A stretch of 64,000 nt of DNA from Skeletonema tropicum (taxonomy: Eukaryota > Bacillariophyta > Thalassiosirophyceae > Thalassiosirales > Thalassiosiraceae), in contig CM074144.1 in the NCBI GenBank assembly GCA_037178625.1, forward strand, positions 620,001 to 684,000, in the 5' to 3' direction. Each line of letters opens with the position of its first letter. Positions within the stretch are counted from its first letter, which is position 1. Below the pieces are notes generated by a model. It saw only the letters and a program-made list of their open reading frames with translations, did not search any database and had not been told where the DNA came from. A program made the position numbers and the translations under genes. Positions 52,490-62,966 of the stretch are shown here, piece after piece.

Positions 52490-54634
52490 TTATAAGGTGT
52501 CGATTCGTGTCAATAATTCTTCTGCAATAGTTCGGTCTGGTTGAGTCAACTTTTCGAGAGCGCTTTGTATTAGCTCGTTTCCTTCAACTTCACCAATTTC
52601 AAGGTTGATGTAGCTCTTCCCGACAAGTAGTTGCATGTAAAAATAATCATACTTTTTACTGAGCTCATCGCACTCAATCAAACACTGCCGTAGCTTATGC
52701 ATCTCTTTCCCCTCCAGCCCAAGTAAGTCATTCACTGAATCATCTATGAAGTCCTTGCGCAATCTTTGAAGGATCTTTTGGTGCCAGAACAGAAGATGAG
52801 CCTTTTGGTGCAAACACATCATGTAGTTTTTACGCCGTTCGTGGTTGTTTGCATCATTTTGGGATAGCGTTTGATTCAGATAAATCAACCCTGCTTGACA
52901 GTATTGCAATTGCTTTCCAAGATTTTCCGCAGACGCTGGTGAGGACTCAAGGTTCTTAACTTCAGCCTGACATATTGCTGCTTGAATTGCCTCAACTCCA
53001 CGATCACATAGCGTTTCTGCGCTCTGTCTCAGCATCGGACGTTTTTGATCAACTTCATGAATATTATCGGAAGAAAGGATAGAGAGCAAGTCCAGCCCAC
53101 CATCGGAAGCGGCAAAAGCTTCGTTATTTTGTAAAGCAAATTCTTTCGATGCCAGCTTCTCTTGCAACGTACCATGCTCTTTGAAAAAATAGCCGTATTG
53201 GGTCGCAGCAATGCCACTTGACATCTCAAACGCACTAGGAAGATCGAACAATCGAAGATAATACGATGAAACAGTGCCTCTCGACATGACTTTAGTGCTT
53301 GACGCAAACTCATCGATGACGTGCATTTGCTCTGTCAGAAAGTCAACAAGTCTTTGCGCAGCAGTGAATTGGCCCCGAAAGAGATATGTCGATGCCATTG
53401 TACCTACGCATAAGAGTGACCAATCCATTCCGTAAGTATGAACAAGCTGTAAGCTGTAGGCATCATGGTCATAGATGTCCTTTATTCCTTCGCATTCCTC
53501 CAAAGCTTTCGTGATATCGCCATGTTTCAGGTACAAATGACTCAGGATACACTTTGTTCGTAATACATGAATCATCTCATGAGCTTCTTGCGTTACAGCA
53601 ACAAACAAGTTTGCCAGAAAGGTTTCTTGGACTTGGTTTGCACCGATTGGGGAATCTCGATAAAAAGTTAGGAGACCGCTGAAGGCTGGAAAGGAAATTG
53701 CTAAATCATCCAAATCAAAGTCCTCGGAAGAAAAGTGATCACTGTCCAACGTATCAGAGTCGAATCCATTGTTCTTGTCCGCTTCAGGTATTTCTTCATG
53801 CTTCAATTCTCGGATATTCGTTTCTTTCAGGAAGGAGTCAAGTTTCGAAGTGAGATTTGCAAAGGCGTCGTCATCAAGTACCAACAAAACAAGCAATATT
53901 GCTTGAAGATAAAGCTCTGATCCAAACTTATATCCTTCATGCTCGATTGTTCCAACTGACTGACCAAATTTAGTCAACATACTCAGTGTCACCTTAAACG
54001 CCAAAATATCGCCATCAAAAACGTTACGAAGATGTTCCTTGGTGATTCCTTTCAATACATCGCTCAAGTCTTTGTTACCAATAATCCTGACCATTTGGCT
54101 GGCAACTGTTTGCCTCTGCTTTGTAGTCTCATCGACGTAAATATCTAAATCAGTGGCCTCACGAAGTATTTTCTCTAGCATCAAATAGGCAGATAGGAGA
54201 CGACCATGAGCTCCACCTCGCATACCTAACGAAGCAAGCTGGGTGCTGGACTCGTAGTACTGAAGTAACGCAGGCAAATGAGCATCAGCCAAATCATAAT
54301 GCAAGGCTGTAATGTGGAACAGCTGCCAATTCCTTGTAGGTATTATTGTAATGTCGGTCGAGAGAGAAGCAGACACATCGTCACTATCGGAAGGAGTCTC
54401 TCCTGACTCTCTGCCATGTGTAGACTGGTAATACAAAGCCACTTCAAAATGCGTCCGCTGTTTTTGATCATTGAGCATGAGCCCATTGATCACAGCCTGT
54501 TCGTGTGTGCTCCTGAAACGATACATGACTGAATCCATACTCGCCAGATCACTCATCTCAACATTGATTTCAACTAAAAACTTTTGTTCAACCAGTGCCT
54601 CAAGAGTTTGTTCGAAGAAGTTTCCTTGAAACAT
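52490..54634 (-). CDS. TPR-rich C-terminal segment of the fusion gene (open, 714 codons)
   Basis: Unbroken frame of 714 codons. It is helical throughout with TPR-like units, for example TKCILSHLYLKHGDITKALE and CEGIKDIYDHDAYS, then FRGQFTAAQRLVDFLTEQM. The last 200 residues (AGLIYLNQTLSQNDANNHER; ECDELSKKYDYFYMQLLVGK) continue the superhelix. The first 40 residues (FFEQTLEALVEQKFLVEINV) match the end of the NTPase region, so the ATG at 54634 is internal to the larger gene. The TPR part resembles the soluble half of the two receptor-like proteins at 33011 and 36773 (KALEECEGIKDIYD compared with EALSVIDVMKTIYD). Confidence 0.65.
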   Translation of the reverse strand: MFQGNFFEQTLEALVEQKFLVEINVEMSDLASMDSVMYRFRSTHEQAVINGLMLNDQKQRTHFEVALYYQSTHGRESGETPSDSDDVSASLSTDITIIPTRNWQLFHITALHYDLADAHLPALLQYYESSTQLASLGMRGGAHGRLLSAYLMLEKILREATDLDIYVDETTKQRQTVASQMVRIIGNKDLSDVLKGITKEHLRNVFDGDILAFKVTLSMLTKFGQSVGTIEHEGYKFGSELYLQAILLVLLVLDDDAFANLTSKLDSFLKETNIRELKHEEIPEADKNNGFDSDTLDSDHFSSEDFDLDDLAISFPAFSGLLTFYRDSPIGANQVQETFLANLFVAVTQEAHEMIHVLRTKCILSHLYLKHGDITKALEECEGIKDIYDHDAYSLQLVHTYGMDWSLLCVGTMASTYLFRGQFTAAQRLVDFLTEQMHVIDEFASSTKVMSRGTVSSYYLRLFDLPSAFEMSSGIAATQYGYFFKEHGTLQEKLASKEFALQNNEAFAASDGGLDLLSILSSDNIHEVDQKRPMLRQSAETLCDRGVEAIQAAICQAEVKNLESSPASAENLGKQLQYCQAGLIYLNQTLSQNDANNHERRKNYMMCLHQKAHLLFWHQKILQRLRKDFIDDSVNDLLGLEGKEMHKLRQCLIECDELSKKYDYFYMQLLVGKSYINLEIGEVEGNELIQSALEKLTQPDRTIAEELLTRIDTL

Positions 54635-56891
54635 GTAACTCGTAATTATTCACAGAATCGGGGTTCCCGATATTTATCGGCACACCAACGTCACCTCCAA
54701 TCGACTTCGGAATGCCTCCTTCGAAAAGCTCATCGGAATCTTCATCTATGGATTGACATATTTGACATATCATCAATCTGCTCGTGATCAGCTCGCGATA
54801 GACCAAGCAGGACTGTTTCGAGAAGATTCTGAGAGAAACTGAATTGGTCAAAGCCTGCAACAGAGGCTATTTTGAGTAGCATTTGCTCCTCCGCATTCAT
54901 TTTGTCAAAGCGAAAGGCGATCAATTCCTCGGAACTAGTTGGGGTGCTACCAAGAAACTCTGTCAGGGATGATGAAAGATCAAGGCTCTGCCCATTGTTC
55001 TCACGTTCTTTGCGCAGTTGCGTACAGAAAGTGTGGGCTAACTCAGCAGTCACATGGACCATCCCTTCGCAATGTTCCATAATTTTGTCTTGAACTTCCA
55101 TATTTTTGCTCAATTCCTCGAACTTCGTTAGGGAAATGACGTCGAAGAACCATCAAGAAGAGATCAAAAGATGACTGCTTGTCCAAAATATTCAAGGGAA
55201 CAACCTCAACTTGCCTCGTTGTAGTTACCCCGATGAAAGGTCGCAGAAAGGCTTCTAAACCATCTTCTGCCTCATCATTCCCAACTAGGTGACGAATCAT
55301 CCACACCACCAACAATCAACAAAGTTGTATCAGATGCAAAGATATGACGCAACAACTTCTTCGAATATTCATCGATCGAGTCAAACATGGGAATCGAAAT
55401 GATTCCTCGCTTCTGTCCGAGCTTGAAGAAGTTTGTTATCAATGATGATAGTACCTCGACGCATTTGTCAATCTTCTCTTTATCCTTCAATTTTTTTGCT
55501 TCAGAATGTACTCTTCAAGAGTGGGAATCCTTTATACAAAAAATCATTAATGACAGGTAAGAACGGAGCCAACCGGTCAGCGACAAGCTTTGTGCCAGAA
55601 GGCTGTGCCGGAGCTCGGAGTGCATCGTTTGATATTAATGATCCGAGGACAGACGAACGCTTGTATCTTAGATGCAATCTCTGAATTCTCTCTCTGAGTT
55701 CGCCAGAAGATAGCAATATCCTCGTCACGATGGGAATGAAGCAGTAAAAGGGATCGTCATGGAAGCAGCGGTTCGCTTCCATTATCACGGAAGAAGAAGC
55801 GAAGAAGTGGCTGGTTCAGAATTGCAGATATGAATGGTTCCTGTCCCTTCTCCTCATTCCCTTTGATGAGGAGCAAACGCGGTTGGTTGGTATCACTTTC
55901 AGCTTCGCCATGGGTGGTCATAAATACTTTTTGCCACTTTGAGCACTTCCTCATTTCGCAAATAGAATGTGGTGATGTCATCGCTTCCTTCGACTCCACT
56001 ATCTTTGCCTTCGATGGGCATGTAGAACGGGACAGGATTTTCGTATCCTTTCAATTTGCGTGAGCCTCTGAAAGTAAATAACTGTCGTCCTGCAGCACTT
56101 TTTTTTACTTCTTCGTCGCAATTTATCTCGCCTGGTGCCCCTTTTGCCATCAGGCGTGCAGATAAGTTACAGGAGGGCCCCAGAAGTGAGTATTCGTAAC
56201 GCTGTGGTGAACCAGTTTCGCCGCAAAATACCTTTCCCAGAGTTATACCAATTGAGCTCTGAATTTCCATGATTCTCAGGAGTTTCTCTTGGGCGTCTAT
56301 CGCGGCCTCCACTGCTGTAGAAGATGGATGCAATGTAGCAGAACCCCTGAGTCCGAAACTTGCAATGAAAACAGTACCTTTGTCGTCATTGATGAATTGT
56401 CGCACCTTGACCTGAACGAGGAAACCACACTCTCAGTAATGATCGAATAGATGTTCTGAAAGTTCTCTAGTATACCGCCGTCTTCGCTTGGGTCATTAGG
56501 AAGCTTAGGTTCAAACATTAATGCTGATGAAAATCACAACCACACGTCGCAATTCGGCAGTAAACTTCCCACTCACATCTCGGGTTGCCTCATGTCGGTG
56601 ATATTCAAGAAGCTGCATAATATCAGATTGCAGGGATTCTGGCTTCAAGCTGCCTAGACTAGACGAGGTATCACTGACAAGTGATGATTCGTCGATACCA
56701 CTGCGAAGCGAGAGGTCTTGCAGTGAGCTTTCAGAATCACTACGGGAGATATCGAGTGACTCAAGCCGCCAGTGAGACCTCACCAATCTATCGATTTGTA
56801 ATTGAGCGTTTTCTTTGGTCGTGTCATTCTTTCCTTTGCCCCGATAATATGACACCATTTCTGACACAGGTGGGTGATCAGGCCAAAGCAC
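54635..56891 (-). CDS. Cyclase domain C2 and NTPase-like segment of the fusion gene (frame-broken)
   Basis: Starting with a linker exon (VLWPDHPPVSEMVSYYRG), LRRVVVIFISI opens the second cyclase domain, followed by FINDDKGTVFIASFGLRG, SIGITLGKVFCGETGSPQRY and EYSLLGPSCNLSARLMAKGA. The Asn-x3-Arg catalytic pair (NLSAR) is present and the metal Asp residues are absent, as expected for C2. Downstream the NTPase-like part reads RLLLIKGNEEKGQEPFISAI where a P-loop should stand, then RCFHDDPFYCFIPIVTRILL, SIPMFDSIDEYSKKLL, TLLIVGG and DKIMEHCEGMVHVTAELAH. No intact GxxGxGK(T/S) is visible; a break or true loss could explain that. Several frame changes are present. Confidence 0.55.
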
Positions 56892-57154
56892 TCGTTGGAA
56901 ACCGTCTTCTTTGACAGTGAAGGCAAAGTCAGATGATTCGCTCCTGTTCTCCTTGGCAGTGAAGGCAAAGTCATGATGATTCGCTCTTACTCAGTAGCGA
57001 CATGTGTACCGAAGGACTGACTACTGCTTCGCCTGGTCCTGCTAGGTGCTCGGCCTGTGCAACATCTGCTCATTGAGAGAATAATGTTATGCAAAAAGGG
57101 AGTCAGATAAATAGCACCATACAAAACTCAAATGGAGTTAATAATGGCACCTAC

Positions 57155-57790
57155 CTTTCAAGGGTTTCCCAATAAGAAAGAATTCCGCTCGACTTGATGA
57201 GACCACATCTACCCCGGCCATAATCCCTTCACTCACACCACAATAAACAGTTCAATATTGCACCTCTCTCTTCATATTCTGCACTCTTATCTTGAAAGTT
57301 ATACAGAACTTCCCCCTGAGATCGATTCGACACAACAGACGCATCAGGTTGGACGGAAGCTCTCCGGCTGTAAGATTTCGAAATCTTGTAATTGTTACAT
57401 TCGCTGCTGATTGCGATGGCACAGGCGGTGCACTTTTCAATGTTCATGGCATGAGACTCAAGTGCAGCGCTCGACTTCTCTATTGTCGGACATGTCCAGA
57501 TGGCATACAATGCATCCCCAGCAAATTTGACCACCTCTCCTCCGAATGATTTGATTAGGTTGATGATTTTGGTGAAATATCGGTTGATGAATGTTTTGAA
57601 GTCTTCCACGGGATAGTTTTGTGCGAGATTCGTAAAGCCACTGATATCAACAAATAGGAGAGCACCACGATGCCGCCGTATCGACCCATTCGACTGATAT
57701 TTCGATACCGCCTCCCTCAAAGCACTCATTTGTTGCTTCCGGGGAGCCAAGTCACAGTCATGTTCCAGTGAGTCGACAAGTTGTCTTACC
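57155..57790 (-). CDS. Class III cyclase domain C1 segment of the fusion gene
   Basis: LLFVDISGFTNLAQNYP holds the first metal-binding Asp and GGEVVKFAGDALYAIWTCP the second. The Lys in VVKFAGD is the adenine-binding residue of soluble adenylyl cyclases, so ATP is the likelier substrate. The upstream VRQLVDSLEHDCDLAPRKQQ is in frame with the domain but one base out of phase with the PDE linker. After NC the frame breaks once (TTT for TT) and CGVSEGIMAGVDVV follows, then FFLIGKPLK at the splice donor GTAGGT. The next exon begins at 57065 with DVAQAEHLAGPGEAVVSPS. Confidence 0.65.
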
Positions 57791-58224
57791 TAGCATGTTG
57801 GGGACGAGTGCATTTACAGAGCTGTCTATTTCCTCATCTCCTGATTTGGGTCCCCACTTGAAACTGGTGGAAGTTCTACTCGATGCCATGGAGAGGAATG
57901 AAACCCTTCCAGGTGTTTCAACGCTACCTGGAATAGATGAAACGTCAGTCTTATCGGTTTCATTACCACCCTTTTCTTCGTCATCTTCTTCACTGCTACT
58001 CTCTTCTTCAAGGAAAGAATTTCTTCCAAGTATCCTTCGTTGCAAAAATGATGACTTGGGCATCGGTCGAACACCACCCCCATCCTCTTCGGAGTCGGCG
58101 TCGTTTCCTCCCTCGTTAACAACAACATTCAACGGCATTGGGGGGAGTAACTTAATCCTCGTTGCCTCACTCACCATAGCCCGAGTACATTCTCTCCCCC
58201 TCAATATCCACAATTCCTTATTCC

Positions 58225-60037
58225 TCACAGCCAATGGGACAAAGTACCCACTACTACTACCACCACCACCTCCTCCTCCTCCCCCATCATTCCAAATGCA
58301 CCACATGCATCCAACCGTCTCGCAAGTGGTATGACATACCCATCATAAAATCCAATCTGACCCTCATACCAATTCTGAGCTGGATGACGTTCTTGATTAT
58401 TCCGTTCATCATCATGTTGTTGTTGTTGTTGTTCCTCGGAGGATCCTCCTCCTCCTCCTCCTCCCTCCCCCACCTTCTTGACATTAGTACTTTCCTTTTG
58501 AGCTTGACGATGATGATGCGCTGCCAATATCTCATGATACAAATGTTGATTCCACTTGAGGAAAGTTTCAAAGTGTTGCATTGTATGGGAGACATCGGCT
58601 GCTTGCATGATTTGTTCGGCGATTGCTCGTGCTGCCTCGGGTGTTTGAAGTTTACGCTTCTTCTGTTTGGATTGGATGATGCTACTACTGTCATTGTTTG
58701 TTGTTGTTGTTGTTGTTGTTGTTGTTATTGTTGTTGCTGTGTTACCTCCTCCTCGTCCTTGGACATTCTTATCATCATCATCGTTGCCATCCCTTTGTTT
58801 ATCTTTGGCAAGCTTGGCAGATTGAGTATTGGATATTTCCAATGTATCCACTGAACTTCGTCTACGAAGATATTCTTTTGATGGTGGTTGTTGTTGGAAC
58901 AACTTGTTCCATTTGGACATTCCCAATTCACGTCGTTGTGCACTTGCAATATCTGTACATAGGACCAAATCTTGGACTAGTTTCATGAAATTCTCTCGTC
59001 CACCTCCTCCTCCACCTTGTTGTTGTTGTTGTTCAACTCCACCATCACTACTACGATCAGTAGTAAAACCCTTATTACCCAACAAAACCCCCCGTAACAA
59101 ATCAAACTCCTCACACTCCAATAAACTCAATCCAATATCCACCGAATTCCACTCGGCATAACTCGACATACAAATAGGTGATCCATACCGTATTGACAAT
59201 GGATCCGAATGAGATTGGAGTACCGCGTTGGGTAGACCCTTGTGATCCACATCGTGGAGGAGGGCTGCGAATGTTAGTGCAAAGTGTAACCAGGGATCGT
59301 AGATGGAATTGTTGGTGGTGGTAATGTTGTTGTTGTTGTTTGGTTTAGTTGTTGGAGGAGGAGGAGGTGGTGTGGGATCATCGTATAGTGAACAAGCTAC
59401 AAAATAGGGTTGTTGTTCAGTATTGTTGGATGTTGATTCATCATCATCATCGTTATTGTTGTTGTTCATCATGTACGGAGCAGCATCCTTGAGCATATAA
59501 CACAATTTCGTCGCCGAAAGCATGACATGACTTAGCATGTTCAAAGGAGTGAAATCCAACCTTGTGATATTGTAAGGATATTTGAGTCACGTAGGATTGT
59601 AATTGGGATTTTAGTTGGGATGGCAATCGTGTCAATTCGGTGGTGGTAGAATTAGTAGTAGTATTGTTGGTGGTGTTGGAAGAGGCGTCGTGTTGGAGTG
59701 CCAGGAGGAGCAAATCTTCGAGCATGGCAGAGTTGCGCTGGATGGATTCTTCGTAAGAGTCATTGTCATTATTGTTGTTGTTGGATTGGCGACTATCATT
59801 TTCGGGATTGGTGTTGCAGCGTTGCAGGAAGCTCCTACCGAGATTATCCCACTCCTCGTCCTTGACGTGAAATTGTTGTTGTTGCGGTGATGGCATCATA
59901 ATATTATCAACATTGCTCTCAAGAGGCGTCGGCGTCACTTCATTCATTAGAGTAGTATTCATTAGATTATTATGACCGTTCACTTCTCCGACTTCGCCGA
60001 CACTTACGCTGGATTTGCGGTGTTCGTGTGGAACCAT
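58225..60037 (-). CDS. PDEase I domain segment of the fusion gene (frame-broken)
   Basis: An Asn/Thr/Gln-rich N-terminus from ATG 60037 leads into the helical lead-in (LQSYVTQISLQYHKVGFHSF, then EHA). The frame then changes (about 59535) into HVMLSATKLCYMLKD. The metal site LLHDVDHKGLPN, then LCTDIASAQRRE, QAADVSHTMQHFETFLKW and the end motif QIGFYDGYVIPLARRLDACG are all typical of class I cyclic-nucleotide phosphodiesterases. Low-complexity Gln, Gly, Asn and Asp insertions lie in loops. After CGAFG a G-run break shifts to the frame YFVPLAVRNKELWILRG, which matches the final helix of PDE domains and continues without stop into the cyclase linker. Confidence 0.65.
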
Positions 60038-62035
60038 CTAGGAATGTTGTAATTTGCCCGCCTTTTGACAGCAATTGTTTTGTTTCTTCAGCAGAGCTAG
60101 CACCCGCTATGCTATGATGCGCCGCTTCGAGTTTGTCAAATAATAATATTGTAACCGCAGCGACTTCCCTGCCAGCGCAGCTCTTTTGGGACTGCAAATG
60201 CCAAATGCCTCCTCGGGCCGGCTGCAGCAAGCATGCGAACTTGTCGGGCTTTGCATGATGTCAGTCGGAAGCCGTGGAAGCACCAGTGTTCCGATAAGTG
60301 AATGAAAGAGATGCCGAATGCCGATCCTCCGTGATGGCATATCGCATCTTCTCATTTTTTTTGCAAAATCTTACTTAGAGTTCCGGATAGGCTTGTACCT
60401 GATCGTAAAACGGAGTAATAGACAGGCCTCCGGTTATCGGAACGGAGGGCGACAGGCCTTCTCGGTTAAATATCGGAAAGGTGACGACAGGCGAAGGCCT
60501 TCCGGTTATCGGGAGTGAATGATGCGGCTCTGAAAACTTTTTAGACACGATCACAAAACATGCGCATGGTCTGGTGTTCGGGGGAGGGAAGCAGTAAGCA
60601 GTATATAGTTTGATGGAAGAGCCCGCGTGAAAGACACGGGTGGCAGAGTTGGAGTCTATCATACGTCCTGTTTTGACCCTGCGAGAATGTAAAAAGAACG
60701 CTGATTGGATGTGGTGCTTGACTTGGACTATTACTATATATTCGCTGCCTTCATGATGTCTATCGTTGTTGATCCAGATCCTCATTGACATTGGCTGCTC
60801 TTTTGCATCTGTTTGCAATACAATAGCAATAGAACGGACCAGCTCGCTCGCGTCCAGTACTTCAGAGAGAAGTGGTCGTCTCTGTTGGGCTATTTTGTCT
60901 GTGTCATCGATTGTCTCCAAGCAGAAGCGAATGCAAACCTGAAATCTGAAAGGGTATATATGGACAAATGGGTTGTATTACTATCCTTTCCGGTTTCCAT
61001 TATGGTGATTTATTTATGAAGATAGAAGTACTTCTTTGAATTGAGGATGTGGATCTACCTCGAACTAGGTACTATGTAATACAAAATGAAAATCTGTTAA
61101 GGTTGAAACTGCAGATTTTGACAAAACGTGACAGTGACAGACGATTGTTTGCCTTGCCACCAGGTGACTTAGTACTAATGGTCCATTGCAAAAAGCAATA
61201 CCGATATCATTGTGAACTAATGCATCAATCTATCGTCTCGGAATTGGTCAAATGATACACCTTTTCTGCATGAGAGCTGTCAATGATTGATTTTGCCTGA
61301 GACTGAGAGAATTTAACATGAAAATACAAGGAATACATACTTCAGCTCTGCACCCTTTTGACTTAGTGTGTTTGCCTGATCATTCTAGATTCTCTTTCAC
61401 GGCACGCTAGACTTCGAAAAGAGTTCATGTACAGATTCCAAAACAACAACTCCCATCGTTCAAGAGTTACGAACTCGCAAACAGAACATTTTCAGAAAGT
61501 ATTCTCTCAAAGGAAATTTGAGGGCTATGAGCGATAAATAGATCTTCAATGGTACATTTGACCACAATAAGTGTCATACATATGTCTCTTGTTTGTGGTC
61601 CTACGAAGACATAAGACATAACATGTGCCGTCTCTCTCGCAGCACACAAGATATTACTTTTGTGATCATGATTGTTTTCGAAGGTATTGTAGCAGATGCT
61701 TCTTAACCTCGTCGGAAATGAGCAGTGCGAATGCACTATGAGCGTTAAAGACACTTGCCTACCGGCGTATCTTGCTTGATATTGAAGGAAAGCTATGATG
61801 GCTGCATATGTAAGAACATGAAACTAATGTAGCAACACATTTGAAAAGAAGACCTCAGTAATTATGAATCTGGTATTAGGTTAACTTCCGTAGAATCTAG
61901 AACAGCAGTAAAGCAGCTGCAACAGATCCCATAGATCTCAATCAAAATACCGAAACCCATGCCAATATTATGGCTTTAGCAAGAAGAGACTTCCTACGGC
62001 GTGGAAAACATCAACACATCAAGTAGTGTGCAAGT
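60038..62035. other. Intergenic region with a short tandem repeat
   Basis: No convincing gene in 2 kb. A minus-strand frame of 181 codons (60375-60920) begins with TTG and has no recognisable domain; part of it is the tandem repeat at 60420-60515. The left end may hold an upstream exon and the promoter of the PDE/cyclase gene. Confidence 0.35.
60420..60515 (+). repeat. Three imperfect tandem units of about 32 bp
   Basis: GACAGGCCTCCGGTTATCGG, then GACAGGCCTTCTCGGTTAAA, then GACAGGCGAAGGCCTTCCGG and TTATCGG. The units share GACAGGC and CGGTTA(AA)TATCGG. Confidence 0.6.
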
Positions 62036-62470
62036 TTATTCCTCACCATCGGCCTGCTTCTGAAGGTAGTCAAGAAGGACAGAAAGAGCCCTGGTCTCCT
62101 CACCAAAGTCGGTGATAACAGCACAGGAGGTCCTGACGGCCTTCTTAACCTCACCATCGGCATCCAACTTGGCCAATCCGCACCAAGCACCGAGATCCTT
62201 TCCAGAGTCAACCATGATAACGGAGACCTCACCCTCAGCGCACAAGGCACGAATGAGCTTCTTGTACTCTTCGTTCTCACAGTCCTTGGCAAGGCAGCAA
62301 AGACGGGCGGAGCGACGGTCAAGGGCCTTGGCACATTCGTGGAGTCCCTTGCGGAGTCCGTCGTGAACGAGGGCCTTCTTGAGGACCTCCTTCAAGGCGT
62401 CCAAGACGTTCATCTCGGCAACTTCTTCTTCGACCTCTTCGGCGGCGACTTCAATCTCTTCGTCAGACAT
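62036..62470 (-). CDS. RPS12: 40S ribosomal protein eS12
   Basis: 144 residues, no intron, ATG at 62470. An acidic N-terminus (SDEEIEVAAEEVEEEVAE) is followed by NVLDALKEVLKKALVHDGLR, KGLHECAKALDRRSARLCCL and EYKKLIRALCAEGEVSVIMV, which are highly typical of eukaryotic S12 (L7Ae-like fold). Length is normal. Codon use is strongly biased to C-ending codons, as expected for a highly expressed gene and unlike the neighbours. Part of the small subunit at the beak region. Confidence 0.95.
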   Translation of the reverse strand: MSDEEIEVAAEEVEEEVAEMNVLDALKEVLKKALVHDGLRKGLHECAKALDRRSARLCCLAKDCENEEYKKLIRALCAEGEVSVIMVDSGKDLGAWCGLAKLDADGEVKKAVRTSCAVITDFGEETRALSVLLDYLQKQADGEE

Positions 62471-62966
62471 GGTTGGAATGTTGGGGGGTATTAAGGTATG
62501 ACTCTCACACTACGTGTTGTGGGCGGATGCAACTACGGCAGGGTCCTAAAGTGAGTTGAAGGTGTTGGGCGGTGGACGGTGGTGAAGGGTTGACTTTTTG
62601 TAGTTGAATCATCTACTGATTCCCTCGTACTCATCGATTTGAAAATACATGTTTGTAAGACAGACGATTTATAACAAAGATGTTGTGATTGTGATAGAAA
62701 TTGAAGCTATTCCACGAAGGGATGAACCATCGAGTGAGTGGGTGGTGAGTAAAAGGTAAATCCTAAAATGAAAAATGAACCAGAACCCTAAAACGGAGAT
62801 GAGAACGCAAAACTTCACGCCGACATCACCATGAAAAATGCATGCAACAATAAATGCATGATGAAGATTCAGAATCCAGAGCCCTCACATCATGATGTCT
62901 CATAACTATCATCCACAGTAGACACACTATCAATAAGAATAATAAGAATAAGATAACGTTAGCACC
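62471..62966. other. Divergent promoter region
   Basis: The 496 bp between eS12 (minus) and the PAS gene (plus) must hold both promoters. No gene is seen. Confidence 0.5.

Larger units (their letters stand above)
52490..60037 (-). pseudogene. Fused cyclic-nucleotide phosphodiesterase / soluble-type adenylyl cyclase / ATPase / TPR gene, frame-broken
   Basis: One continuous minus-strand locus with domain order PDEase I, linker, cyclase C1, cyclase C2, NTPase-like, TPR. C1-C2-NTPase-TPR is the layout of soluble adenylyl cyclase (ADCY10 type). A PDE domain before a cyclase is known from the CAPE proteins of liverworts and streptophyte algae. At least ten frame breaks interrupt it, many at a doubled base: one base less at about 59535 restores FEHASHV, at about 57240 YCGVSEG, at about 56428-56440 RSGQVRQF. 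One true intron is visible (57066-57154). The 714-codon TPR part is unbroken. Conserved family motifs on both sides of each break argue for consensus errors or very recent inactivation. The product would both make and destroy cAMP. Confidence 0.65.

Noticed and set aside
60375..60920. 181-codon minus-strand frame
   Set aside because: TTG start, no domain, and its last third is a tandem repeat; not supported as a gene.
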